Positions 55,945 through 64,000 of a stretch of DNA of 64,000 nucleotides are shown here, piece after piece (positions within the stretch are counted from its first letter, which is position 1; the number at the start of each line of letters is the position of its first letter). Location of the stretch: positions 496,001-560,000 of the forward strand of contig NZ_CP139035.1 in NCBI RefSeq assembly GCF_029854705.2, read 5' to 3'. Under the pieces are notes generated by a model that searched no databases, had not been told where the DNA came from, and was given only the letters and a program-made list of their open reading frames with translations. The position numbers were made by a program, and so were the translations under genes. Source of the stretch: Akkermansia sp. N21116. GTDB lineage: Bacteria; Verrucomicrobiota; Verrucomicrobiia; Verrucomicrobiales; Akkermansiaceae.

Positions 55945-56889
55945 TTAATCGTTTTCTGCCAGGATTTTCCGCGCTTTTTGGCAATCGGCTCCGATTTGAG
56001 CCCTGAGGGCGTTCACTGAAGGAAAACGCTTTTCCGGACGGAGGAAGGCAATGCATTCTACGGTAAGTTCTTGCCCATACAAATCGCCCTGCCAGTCAAA
56101 GAGATGGACTTCCAGAAGGATTTCTCCTGTTCCGGGTTGTTCTACCGTGGGTCTTTGCCCCAAGTTGGCGATGCTGGGGACGGGATTTTGCTTGTCCGGC
56201 AGAATGGTGCGCACGGCGTAAACTCCGAATGGTGGGAGTACTTCATTGCCGGGGCGGATATTGGCAGTCGGGACGCCTAGAGTACGAGCTAGTTCTCGGC
56301 CATGAATGACGGGACCGGATAGAGTATAGGGCCTTCCGAGAAGGCGGGAGGCGGCATTAAGATCTCCAGAGGTGATTTTATGGCGGATTTCCGTACTGCT
56401 GACACGGCAGCCGTCTCGTTCAACCGGAGGGATGGGGCAGATGGAGAAACCGTCTTGCTCGGCGCGAACGCGCAGGAAATCTACGTCTCCGGAACGGTCA
56501 TGTCCGAACTTCCAGTCACAGCCGACGGAGATTCCCGCGAGGTTGCCGGCCGATTGCAGGGAGTCAAGGAATTCCCGGGCACTCATGGAGGCCAGGGCTG
56601 CGTTGAAGGGAAGAGAAAGAACGATGTCGATGCCCAGTTGTTCCAGAAATGCCATTTTTTCCCTCTCTCCGGAGAAAATGCGCCTGGGCGCCGCTTCTGG
56701 CCGGATAGTAGTCAGGGGATGAGTGTCAAAGGTAAGGACTCCGGCAAGGTCGCCGCATTTCCGGGCTTCGTTGACGGCGGAACCGATGACGGCATGGTGG
56801 CCGGTGTGCAATCCGTCGAAGACTCCCATGGCCCAGTGAATGGGGCGATTGATTCCGGTCAGTTCGTTGATGGAACGCAAGATTTTCAT
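55945..56889 (-). CDS. ribF: Bifunctional riboflavin kinase / FAD synthetase
   Basis: 314 aa. The N-terminal adenylyltransferase domain has MGVFDGLHTGHHAVI (HxGH motif) and SSTEIRHKI; the C-terminal kinase domain has GRELARTLGVPTANIRP (PTAN) and YGQELTVECIAFLRPEKRF. It turns riboflavin into FMN and FAD. It follows truB after 2 bases, in the conserved nrnA-truB-ribF order. Confidence 0.95.
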   Translation of the reverse strand: MKILRSINELTGINRPIHWAMGVFDGLHTGHHAVIGSAVNEARKCGDLAGVLTFDTHPLTTIRPEAAPRRIFSGEREKMAFLEQLGIDIVLSLPFNAALASMSAREFLDSLQSAGNLAGISVGCDWKFGHDRSGDVDFLRVRAEQDGFSICPIPPVERDGCRVSSTEIRHKITSGDLNAASRLLGRPYTLSGPVIHGRELARTLGVPTANIRPGNEVLPPFGVYAVRTILPDKQNPVPSIANLGQRPTVEQPGTGEILLEVHLFDWQGDLYGQELTVECIAFLRPEKRFPSVNALRAQIGADCQKARKILAEND

Positions 56890-56891
56890 GG

Positions 56892-57620
56892 TCAGGCGTC
56901 GATACCCCGCATTGCGGCAATTTCCTGGATTGAGATCAGACGATTGTAGAGTTCCTCTCTAGGAGCCGTTTTCAGTTCGGAGATAGTGACGGCTCCCTCA
57001 ACGGAAAACTTTCCGGATTTCGTACGTCTCAGGGCACTTAGGTGAGCACCGCATCCGAGAACCTCTCCGATATCATGGGCGAGCGAACGGACATAGAACC
57101 CTTTGGAACACTGCACGGTGAAGTCGATTTCCGGAATTTCCAAACGGCCTATCTGATAGCCTTGCACTGTGACGGCACGCGGTTCCCGGGCGATTTCCTG
57201 TCCTTTACGGGCCAGTTTGTAGAGGGGGACACCGTCTTTTTTGATGGCGGAGACCATGGGGGGAATCTGATCGAAGTTACCCTGGAAGCGCAGGAAAGCA
57301 GCGAGGATATCGGTTTCCGTGATGCCGTCGGTGGGTTTGGATGAGATGATTTCTCCTTGGGCGTCGTAAGATGATGTTTCTACGCCGAGAACGATAGTGC
57401 CTTCGTATTCCTTGTGTTCTCCCATGAGGAGATCCTGGAGTTTAGTTGCTTTGTTGATGACCAGGATGAGGAGTCCCGTGGCCATGGGATCCAGCGTTCC
57501 GCAATGACCGATTTTCTTGATGCCTAGGGAACGCCTGGCGATGGCGACGACGTCATGGGACGTCATGTCGGGTGCTTTGTCGATGAGGAGGACTCCGCTG
57601 GGGGCTGTTGCTTGATCCAT
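56892..57620 (-). CDS. truB: tRNA pseudouridine-55 synthase
   Basis: 242 aa from the ATG at 57620. Catalytic aspartate D44 in GHCGTLDPMATG; VSAIKKDGVPLYKLARKG is the second conserved segment, and the RSLAHDIGEVLGCGAHLSALRRT segment follows. It makes the pseudouridine of the T-loop of tRNAs. The stop codon is 2 bases from the start of ribF. Confidence 0.95.
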   Translation of the reverse strand: MDQATAPSGVLLIDKAPDMTSHDVVAIARRSLGIKKIGHCGTLDPMATGLLILVINKATKLQDLLMGEHKEYEGTIVLGVETSSYDAQGEIISSKPTDGITETDILAAFLRFQGNFDQIPPMVSAIKKDGVPLYKLARKGQEIAREPRAVTVQGYQIGRLEIPEIDFTVQCSKGFYVRSLAHDIGEVLGCGAHLSALRRTKSGKFSVEGAVTISELKTAPREELYNRLISIQEIAAMRGIDA

Positions 57621-57656
57621 GGGGTAGGGACGGGTTCTGTGGAACAATAAGGGTGG

Positions 57657-58664
57657 TCAGGAAATGAGGGAGACGGCTTCTTCCAGCACGGGCAATACTT
57701 TGGCACGGGCTTCTTCGATCGGACAACTCATGCGGATGCCGGCGGCCATGGCGTGGCCGCCTCCGCCGAAGCGGGAAGCGATTTCACTGACTGAGACGGC
57801 GGGAGTTTTGGAACGCAGAGAGAGCCGGATTTTACCATTGTCCATTTCTTCCAGGAAGATAGCAAGGAGAACTCCTTCGATGGAACGCAGGATGTCGATC
57901 AGTCCGTCGGTATCGTCTTCCGTGACGCCAAGACGGTTTTTACAGTCACGAGTCAGGCTGAAGCTGGCAACGCGTCCTGCAGCGTCCAAGTGAATGCCGT
58001 TGAGGACTTCACGGTTGAGCATGAGCTTTTTCCAGGGAATTTCCTGGTAGAGCTTCCGATTGATGTCGTGAACATTGACGCCTTGACGGAGCAAGTCTGC
58101 CGCGATTTCCATCACCTCGGGTGTCGTGCGTTCATACTGGAAGGATCCCGTATCGGTCGAGATGCCGATATAGAGGGCATCGCGCATGGCGGGAGACAAC
58201 GGAATTTCCAGTGCCAGAAATAAATGGTAGAGGATAGCGCACGTCGAACATTCCTCCGGGAGGATGCAGTTGAGATCGGCGTATCGGTTGTTGGTTTCGT
58301 GGTGATCGATATTGACCGAAACAGGGGCGGGAACATTGTCCCGGATGAGAGCCATGCCTGGGATGCCGATGCGTTTGATGTCACCATTATCGAGGACGAT
58401 AATGGCATCGGGCCGATCCGCGTAGTCGATCGTGCGGATGATACTTTCAGATCCCTCCATGAATTTGAGGTTGGAGGGAACGGCATCTTCGTTAAGCATG
58501 GTTACCTGTTTGCCGAGAAAATGCAGGGCTCCTCCCATGGCAATAGTGGCACCGAGGGCATCTCCATCCGGGCGGAAGTGGGCGATGACGGCAAAATTCT
58601 TCCCGTTGTGGATCAGGTTCCGGAATTGTTTCAGGAAGGATGGCGGAATCGGCTGGGTCTTCAT
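57657..58664 (-). CDS. nrnA: NanoRNase / pAp phosphatase (DHH family)
   Basis: 335 aa from the ATG at 58664 (a longer start at 58694 is possible). AHFRPDGDALGA, VLDNGD, and the signature NIDHHETN, then the DHHA1 end GGGGHAMAAGIRM. It degrades the last 2-5 nucleotides of RNA and dephosphorylates pAp. Sits upstream of truB and ribF in the normal order. Confidence 0.93.
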   Translation of the reverse strand: MKTQPIPPSFLKQFRNLIHNGKNFAVIAHFRPDGDALGATIAMGGALHFLGKQVTMLNEDAVPSNLKFMEGSESIIRTIDYADRPDAIIVLDNGDIKRIGIPGMALIRDNVPAPVSVNIDHHETNNRYADLNCILPEECSTCAILYHLFLALEIPLSPAMRDALYIGISTDTGSFQYERTTPEVMEIAADLLRQGVNVHDINRKLYQEIPWKKLMLNREVLNGIHLDAAGRVASFSLTRDCKNRLGVTEDDTDGLIDILRSIEGVLLAIFLEEMDNGKIRLSLRSKTPAVSVSEIASRFGGGGHAMAAGIRMSCPIEEARAKVLPVLEEAVSLIS

Positions 58665-58692
58665 AAATCTGCGAACGGAGGGAAGTGTAGAC

Positions 58693-58726
58693 AAAAAAAC
58701 CGCGTTCGGACAGTGCCAAACGCGGC
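58693..58726 (-). terminator. Terminator of the tiny lipoprotein gene
   Basis: Stem CCGCGTT-GG / CC-AACGCGG around CACTGT, followed on the minus strand by TTTTTTTG. It separates the lipoprotein from nrnA. Confidence 0.85.
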
Positions 58727-58792
58727 TTGAAAATTTTTAAATGCTCAATCCTGTTCCGATCTTGCCGGTCGAGGATGATGGGCGGCAAGCAA

Positions 58793-58957
58793 TTACTTCT
58801 TGGACTTCATCACGATCGGAGCCACATCGGTGGGTTGATCCAGATCGTTGAACTTGGGCATTTTGGCCAGCTTGGGAGCACCAGGATCCTGGCAGCAGCA
58901 GGAAGCGAGGATACCGGCGGCAAAAGCGGACAGAGCGATGAGAGCAATGTTCTTCAT
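58793..58957 (-). CDS. Tiny lipoprotein, 54 aa
   Basis: Translated by hand: MKNIALIALSAFAAGILASC then CCQDPGAPKLAKMPK and a lysine-rich end. The lipobox is LASC with C20 as the modified cysteine, followed by two more cysteines. An ATG at 58957, stop TAA at 58793 and its own terminator support it as a real gene. Function unknown; small lipoproteins of this kind are common in the outer membrane. Confidence 0.72.
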   Translation of the reverse strand: MKNIALIALSAFAAGILASCCCQDPGAPKLAKMPKFNDLDQPTDVAPIVMKSKK

Positions 58958-59177
58958 TGTAGTATTGGTGTTAGATGATCAAAGGGGATGAAATCGGTCT
59001 TTCAGAAATAAACATGATTGACAGCTTCTAGTCAAACAAAATTCTAATTCCTGCTGGAGTCGATTGTCAGAAAATGCAGTGAGGTTCGTTTTGCATGACA
59101 CATGTGGTTGGTGGAATCTGTCCTCCATGCCCGAGCGTATTCTTGATTGCCAGGGACATCCGTGGGATGGTTAAACC

Positions 59178-61691
59178 ATGTTCGCCTCTCCTTCCACTGT
59201 TGTCCACCAGCTAGGCAACGGCCTGACTCTTCTTGTAACGGAAGAGAAGTCCCATCCGGTCGCATCGTTCCAATATTGGGTTGGAACGGGTTCCACCAGC
59301 GAAGGGAAATGGCTTGGTTCCGGCCTTTCGCATTTAATTGAGCATATGGTTTTCAAGGGGACGAAGTCCTACTCCGGCCAGGAACTGGCTTGCAAGGTGC
59401 AGGAAATGGGAGGACTGTGGAATGCGTATACGAGTACGACCAAAACGGTGTACTACATCGATGGCCCGTCCGCTTCATGGCAAGAGTTTTTGAAATACTT
59501 GACGGAACTTGTGTTTTTCCCGGTTTTTCCGGAAAAGGAACTGGAGAAAGAGAAGGAAGTCGTCCGGCGGGAAATGGCGATGTATGATGATGATCCCGAT
59601 TCCGTGGCCTACAACCAGCTCGTTTCGACGCTCTATTGCAAACACCCCTTGCGCTGGCCGGTTCTAGGTGTGCCGGAAAGGTTCGATAGACTGACTCGCG
59701 ACGACATTGTTCAGTACCATGCGGATAGATATTGCTCCAATAATGTGTTCTTGTCTGTTGCCGGTAATGTGGATGCCCGGGAGGTTATTGCGTTGGTAGA
59801 GGAATTGACTCAATCAATCATTCCGGGAGCTTTGGCATCCGTTCCTGTACCGCGTGAAAGCCACCAGTGGGGAAGCCGGACGGCGCGCCGCGAGTTTGCC
59901 ATTCCTTATTCCAAACTGGGCCTTGCCTGGAGAATGCCCGTGCGGTCTCATCCCGATAGTCCGGCTTTGGCCATTCTTGCCCGCATTCTGGGAGGAGGGA
60001 GGTCGGCATGGCTATATGAAAAATTCCACGACAAGCTTGGCCTAGTGTACGATATCACGGCGCATATTAATCAGTCGGAGCAGGATGAAGGAATTTTCGT
60101 TATTTCTGCAGATACCGACCGGGAACACCGGGATGAGGTTGTGCGAATGATCCGGGAGGAAGTAATTGCTCTGACCTCGGCTGACTTTGATCGTGACATC
60201 GTCCGTATTTTGAAGCAAACGAAAGCGAATCTTCTGCGTGGTTTGGCTTCCGCTTCCGGACTTGCTGAGGGTGTGGCTACCCAGTGGTTTGGAACGCGCA
60301 ACCTCAATTACACGGCCGAATGGCTTCAGGCTTTGGAACGCGTGTCGACGCAGGATATCCGCAGGGCTGCATCGGAGTGGTTCCGACCGGAGTGTCTGAC
60401 GGAGGTGAGTCTTGATCCCATCGGCAGTAATGCTTCCCAGGAGTCCGACGCCGAACGGGACTGTAGTGAAGAAATTGTTTCTCGCGTATTGCCGGGAGGC
60501 TTGAAAGTAATCGTCAAGCCGGATAGAAGGCTACCGCTGGTGAATGCCTGCTTCGTCGTCAAGGCCGGAAGTCCGACAGAAACGGCGGAAACGGCCGGTA
60601 TCTGTTCATTGATGGCGGAATGTCTGTTGAAGGGGACGACATCCCGTGATGCCTCGCAGATTGCCCACGATCTGGAAAATCTCGGCGGCTGTATCCATGC
60701 GGCCTCCGGCAATAACTCCATTACAATTGGAGCCAGCGCCATGTCGGAGGATTTGGAAACCGTCCTGGATCTGCTGTCCGACGTTGCCATTCACCCCGTT
60801 TTTCCTCAGGATGCGCTTGAAAAGGAACGTGAAACGATGATTGCAGAAGTGGAGGAAGAGATGGAGGATCCCCTTTCTGTCGCCTTCCGCCGATTGAGGT
60901 CGGAAGCTTACGGGGATATCGGTTATGGCAACTCCCCTTCCGGGACGCCGGAAAGCTTGGAATCCTTGAAAATCGAGGACATACGAGAGCATCACCGGAA
61001 ATTGTTCACGGCAGGCAATGCCGCCCTCTGTCTGTCGGGGGATCTTGACCCGGAAATTGCATTCGCCTTGGTGGAACGTTATTTTGCCGACTTGCCTCCG
61101 GGTGGCTCATCCGCCTGCATGGTGAGTACTCCTCCCCAGAAGACAGGAGAGGTTGTCGTTAGCATGGACAAGGAACAATCCGTTGTCGTCCTGGCTGTGA
61201 CCGGGGTAGATGTCATGTCGGCAGAGAGTCCTCAGGCCATCCTTTTCCAATCATGGTGTTCTGACATGGCAGGACCGATTTTCATGCGCATCCGGGAAGA
61301 ATCGGGGCTGGCTTATTATGCCAGTTCGTCTCTGTTCATCGGTTTGGATACCGGTAATATCCTGTTCTATGCCGGGACGTCGAAGGAAAAATTGCAAGAG
61401 ACCCGGCGTTTACTTGAGGTGACTTTGCAGGAAATCTACAACCGCGGAATGAGTGTCGAAGAGTTGGAGCGTACCCGGGCAACGGCCTTATCCGCTCGGT
61501 TGCTGGCCCGTCAATCCAACAGTGCCCTGTGCCAAATGCTGGCTCTGGATGCCTTGTTCGGCTTGTCTCCCAATCATTTTGAAGAACAGGAAGAACGCAT
61601 TTCCGCTATGACGGTGGATGAGATGAATCTCTTTATCCGTGAGAGACTGGATCCCGGTAAACCCAGAACCTGGGCGATTGTTGAAAATTGA
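59178..61691 (+). CDS. M16-family zinc metallopeptidase, two-domain
   Basis: 837 aa. The inverted zinc motif HLIEH at residues 52-56 (HxxEH), then REMAMYDDDPDSVAYNQL with the third ligand glutamate; a second M16-like domain in the C-terminal half (VNACFVVKAGSPTETAETAG, LMAECLLKGTT) lacks the zinc motif, as is normal for the inactive half. No signal peptide is evident. These enzymes degrade short peptides, often with an open/closed clamshell. Start at 59178; no family-like sequence precedes it. Confidence 0.92.
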   Translation: MFASPSTVVHQLGNGLTLLVTEEKSHPVASFQYWVGTGSTSEGKWLGSGLSHLIEHMVFKGTKSYSGQELACKVQEMGGLWNAYTSTTKTVYYIDGPSASWQEFLKYLTELVFFPVFPEKELEKEKEVVRREMAMYDDDPDSVAYNQLVSTLYCKHPLRWPVLGVPERFDRLTRDDIVQYHADRYCSNNVFLSVAGNVDAREVIALVEELTQSIIPGALASVPVPRESHQWGSRTARREFAIPYSKLGLAWRMPVRSHPDSPALAILARILGGGRSAWLYEKFHDKLGLVYDITAHINQSEQDEGIFVISADTDREHRDEVVRMIREEVIALTSADFDRDIVRILKQTKANLLRGLASASGLAEGVATQWFGTRNLNYTAEWLQALERVSTQDIRRAASEWFRPECLTEVSLDPIGSNASQESDAERDCSEEIVSRVLPGGLKVIVKPDRRLPLVNACFVVKAGSPTETAETAGICSLMAECLLKGTTSRDASQIAHDLENLGGCIHAASGNNSITIGASAMSEDLETVLDLLSDVAIHPVFPQDALEKERETMIAEVEEEMEDPLSVAFRRLRSEAYGDIGYGNSPSGTPESLESLKIEDIREHHRKLFTAGNAALCLSGDLDPEIAFALVERYFADLPPGGSSACMVSTPPQKTGEVVVSMDKEQSVVVLAVTGVDVMSAESPQAILFQSWCSDMAGPIFMRIREESGLAYYASSSLFIGLDTGNILFYAGTSKEKLQETRRLLEVTLQEIYNRGMSVEELERTRATALSARLLARQSNSALCQMLALDALFGLSPNHFEEQEERISAMTVDEMNLFIRERLDPGKPRTWAIVEN

Positions 61692-61725
61692 CCTGACAGT
61701 TGTGGCGTTGCGGTAATACAGTAAT

Positions 61726-61776
61726 GGGCTGTCTCAGTCGGATTTTTCAATCCTTCGTGAGACAGCCCCTTGTTTT
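61726..61776. terminator. Bidirectional terminator between the M16 gene and gadB
   Basis: Stem GGGCTGTCTC / GAGACAGCCC, with an inner GGATT / AATCC, followed by CCTTGTTTTG on the plus strand. The inner pair makes a long double hairpin. Confidence 0.75.
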
Positions 61777-61830
61777 GTGACGAGTTCTGCCGTTTCCGGT
61801 ACGGAACCGGTGTGCGACGGAGATGTCTGT

Positions 61831-63246
61831 TTATTTGGCGTGGTTGAAGGAGGTTCCTTCTGCCGGCGTGGTATGAACGGCTTGCGGATGTTTGCCGAGG
61901 AAGTCCATGAACCTCTTCATATCCGTCAGGAACAGATCCGCCATGTCCATGGTGAATCCCTGGCGTACCATGACTCGCATAACTGTGATTTCTTCGCAGT
62001 CCGGAGGCAGGGTGAAGGCCGGTACCTGCCAACCGCGGGTACGCAGCTTGTCCGAGAGTTCGAACAGGTTGTAACCGGGATCGTAACCATCTTTCATGTA
62101 AAAGCATACGGCCGGGATACTCGTCTTGGGGTCGCCGCTGGCGATGAAGACAAAGTCTCCCAATTTGGCAATTTCCTGTGCGAGATAGGTGGATACGTCG
62201 TATGCGGCGGTATGGATGTTCTTGTATCCTTCGTAACCAAGACGGATAAAATCGTAGTACTGGGCGATGATTTGTCCGGCGGGGCGCGAGAAGTTGATAG
62301 CGAAAGTCGGAATTTCGCCGCCGAGGTAATTGACGTTGAAAATCAAGTCTTGCGGGAGTTCCTTTACGTCTCTCCAGATGACCCAGCCCACACCGAGTGG
62401 TGCAAGACCATACTTGTGGCCGGATGTACTGATAGATTTGACTCGCGGGATACGGAAGTCGAACAGGATATCGGGAGCGCAGAACGGAGCCAGGAAGCCG
62501 CCGCTGGCACCATCGACATGGATATCAATATCCAGACCGGTACGTTTTTGCAAGTCGTCAAGAGCGGCTGCAATCTTGTCGGGATATTCGAAGGCCCCCG
62601 TGTAGGTGACTCCAAAGGTCGGGACGACGCAAATAGTATTTTCGTCAATTTGCTCGAGCATGCGGTCTACATCCATGGCAAACTTACCCTTTTCCATGGG
62701 GATTTCACGCATTTCAATGTCCCAGTAACGACAAAATTTGTGCCAGCAGATCTGGACGGGACCGCAAACAAGGTTGGGCTTGTCGATCGGTTTGCCGGCA
62801 GCTTTCCGTTTTGCTCTCCAGCGCCAGAGGGCGGCCATACCGCCGAGCATGCAGGCTTCACTGGAGCCGATGGAGGAACAGCCGATGGGCTTTTCATCCG
62901 GTGAGGCATTCCATAGATCGGCAAGCATGGCGACGCACCGCATTTCAAGGACGGCGGTCTGCGGATATTCATCCTTGTCGATCATGTTTTTATTGATACT
63001 CAAATCCATCAGTTTCCTGACTTCGGCTTCGTCCCAGGTCTGGCAGAACGTGGCCAGATTTTGTCGGGCGTTGCCATCGAGGAGAAGTTCGTCGTGGACG
63101 AGCTGGTAGGCATCTTCAGCGCGCATTGCGGATGAAGGAATTTTTGTTTTGGGCAGAACCCGGCCGGCTTCCGGTGATCCAAAGATGGATGCGCTAGCCG
63201 GTGCCGGCTCCGCATTCCTATTTTTATTGCAATCGCATGTTGACAT
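61831..63246 (-). CDS. gadB: Glutamate decarboxylase
   Basis: 471 aa. The PLP lysine is K278 in STSGHKYGL, close to K276 of the E. coli enzyme. Other conserved pieces are [24 protein letters not shown] and [13 protein letters not shown]. It turns glutamate to GABA, consuming a proton. It is divergent from the gadC-like antiporter, so the two form an acid-resistance and GABA module. The C-terminus ([12 protein letters not shown]) is short but normal for GAD. Confidence 0.95.
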   Translation of the reverse strand: MSTCDCNKNRNAEPAPASASIFGSPEAGRVLPKTKIPSSAMRAEDAYQLVHDELLLDGNARQNLATFCQTWDEAEVRKLMDLSINKNMIDKDEYPQTAVLEMRCVAMLADLWNASPDEKPIGCSSIGSSEACMLGGMAALWRWRAKRKAAGKPIDKPNLVCGPVQICWHKFCRYWDIEMREIPMEKGKFAMDVDRMLEQIDENTICVVPTFGVTYTGAFEYPDKIAAALDDLQKRTGLDIDIHVDGASGGFLAPFCAPDILFDFRIPRVKSISTSGHKYGLAPLGVGWVIWRDVKELPQDLIFNVNYLGGEIPTFAINFSRPAGQIIAQYYDFIRLGYEGYKNIHTAAYDVSTYLAQEIAKLGDFVFIASGDPKTSIPAVCFYMKDGYDPGYNLFELSDKLRTRGWQVPAFTLPPDCEEITVMRVMVRQGFTMDMADLFLTDMKRFMDFLGKHPQAVHTTPAEGTSFNHAK

Positions 63247-63633
63247 AATTAATTTCCTTTAAGTGAATTTTTAGACAGACACTCGGCCGAAATGCGCTGT
63301 CATGTAGGAATAGAAAGCTCCCGATGAAAATTCGTTCAGAAGAATTATATCGGAATGTCATTTTTACGAGTCTCTATAGATTTATAATTTTTTTTTCAAC
63401 AGGTGCCGGAGAAAGGGAGTCTTCATAGACATATATTGCGGCTGGAAACGATCATGCAGCTGGCTTGTGGAAATATCCCCGGATACCGAAAAGTGGCTTC
63501 CCGGGTAGATTTTTCACAGGACGATTTCCCGGGCGGGAGGCAGAAGTTGCCGATGGTTTCAAGACAGTCGTACAAGAGCCGGTGTTTTTCTTCGAGAGAG
63601 GCCCTGGCATCGAACTAGAAACAATATGGTTCC
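63247..63633. other. Divergent control region of gadB and gadC
   Basis: 387 bases; the first 170 next to gadB are AT-rich (TTTATAATTTTTTTTTC near 63380-63400). No gene or known operator recognised. Likely holds both promoters. Confidence 0.5.
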
Positions 63634-64000
63634 ATGAACACAACCACACAAAATCATTCCGGGTCTTCACCCGTGAAGGTTGGTGGATCCCCTACCAAAT
63701 CTCTTGTCGGGATGGGGGTTTTCACCTTGGCGATGATTAACATTTCCGCCATCGTCAGCCTTCGCGGCATGCCTGCGGAAAGTACGTACGGACTCAGTTC
63801 CGTCTTCTATTACATTTTTGCAGCAGCATTCTTCCTCATCCCGGTTTCCCTGGTAGCGGCCGAGTTGACGACAGGCTGGCCGCAAAAAGGTGGAGTATTT
63901 CGATGGGTCGGTGAGGCATTTGGTCCCAAGTGGGGGTTTTTAGCCATTTGGCTTCAATGGATTGAGAGTACGATTTGGTTCCCGACCGTTTTGACGTTTG
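63634..64000 (+). CDS. gadC: Glutamate:GABA antiporter, partial
   Basis: I translated 122 residues to the window end without a stop. It starts MNTTTQNHSGSSPVKVGG, then a first membrane helix with GMGVFTLAMINISAIVSLRG, and a second (YYIFAAAFFLIPVSLVAAEL) with GWPQKGGVFRWVGEAFGPKWG, the APC-superfamily motif of GadC. It exchanges extracellular glutamate for intracellular GABA. Neighbouring gadB supports the name. Confidence 0.88.
   Translation, partial: MNTTTQNHSGSSPVKVGGSPTKSLVGMGVFTLAMINISAIVSLRGMPAESTYGLSSVFYYIFAAAFFLIPVSLVAAELTTGWPQKGGVFRWVGEAFGPKWGFLAIWLQWIESTIWFPTVLTF

Noticed and set aside
1-64000. CRISPR array or rRNA operon
   Set aside because: No regularly spaced repeats and no rRNA-like sequence seen on reading through both strands.

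Overview
The window looks like chromosome from a gut Verrucomicrobiota, most likely Akkermansia or a close relative. This rests on the genes read here: a dockerin/cohesin-bearing GH31 glycosidase, an outer-membrane autotransporter, an OprB-like porin, a kdu/exuT uronate operon, and a divergent gadB/gadC pair. No 16S rRNA gene is present, so the genus is inferred.

Positions 1 to about 21,236 form a mobile defence island in which every gene is on the minus strand. At its right edge are a tyrosine recombinase (19906-21072), a 3' tRNA fragment (21200-21236) and the terminator of that tRNA (21244-21278). This is the usual scar of integration into the 3' end of a tRNA gene; the other end lies left of base 1. 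Reading inward from the integrase, the island carries an AT-rich orphan gene and a replication-like module (AlpA-like DNA-binding protein, CHC2/Toprim primase, DUF3987 ATPase). Next come an unknown 184-aa protein, a complete HipB-HipS-HipT toxin-antitoxin operon with two dyad operators, a DUF932 protein and a run of very small overlapping genes. A BREX operon follows (broken regulator, brxA, brxB, brxC, pglX, then a PHP-domain/P-loop ATPase of the TrlF type). The BREX operon runs off the left edge, so pglZ and brxL are not visible.

Positions 21,237 to 36,000 are chromosomal but show decay. A magnesium-type P-type ATPase gene is broken by a frameshift, a stop codon and an internal deletion, and there are fragments of an ABC-2 permease and of an M28 peptidase. 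Intact genes here are the GH31 glycosidase (with FN3, F5/8-type, dockerin and cohesin-like modules), a two-TM channel-like protein, and the operon kduI-kduD-exuT-galM for uronate sugars.

Positions 36,000 to 64,000 are mostly housekeeping and envelope genes: an HxlR regulator with a divergent NAD(P)-binding protein, an autotransporter with a metalloprotease motif, a porin, alr-nfo, a secreted phosphatase, hrpA, a VIT/VWA/DUF2135/LysM surface protein and topB. After these come secG, panD, ribF, truB, nrnA, a tiny lipoprotein, an M16 peptidase, gadB and the start of gadC. Many units end in clear hairpin-plus-T terminators.

The best candidates for new biology are the coupling of BREX with a PHP-ATPase and a HipBST system on one integrative element that also has its own primase/helicase module, and the orphan AT-rich gene beside the integrase.
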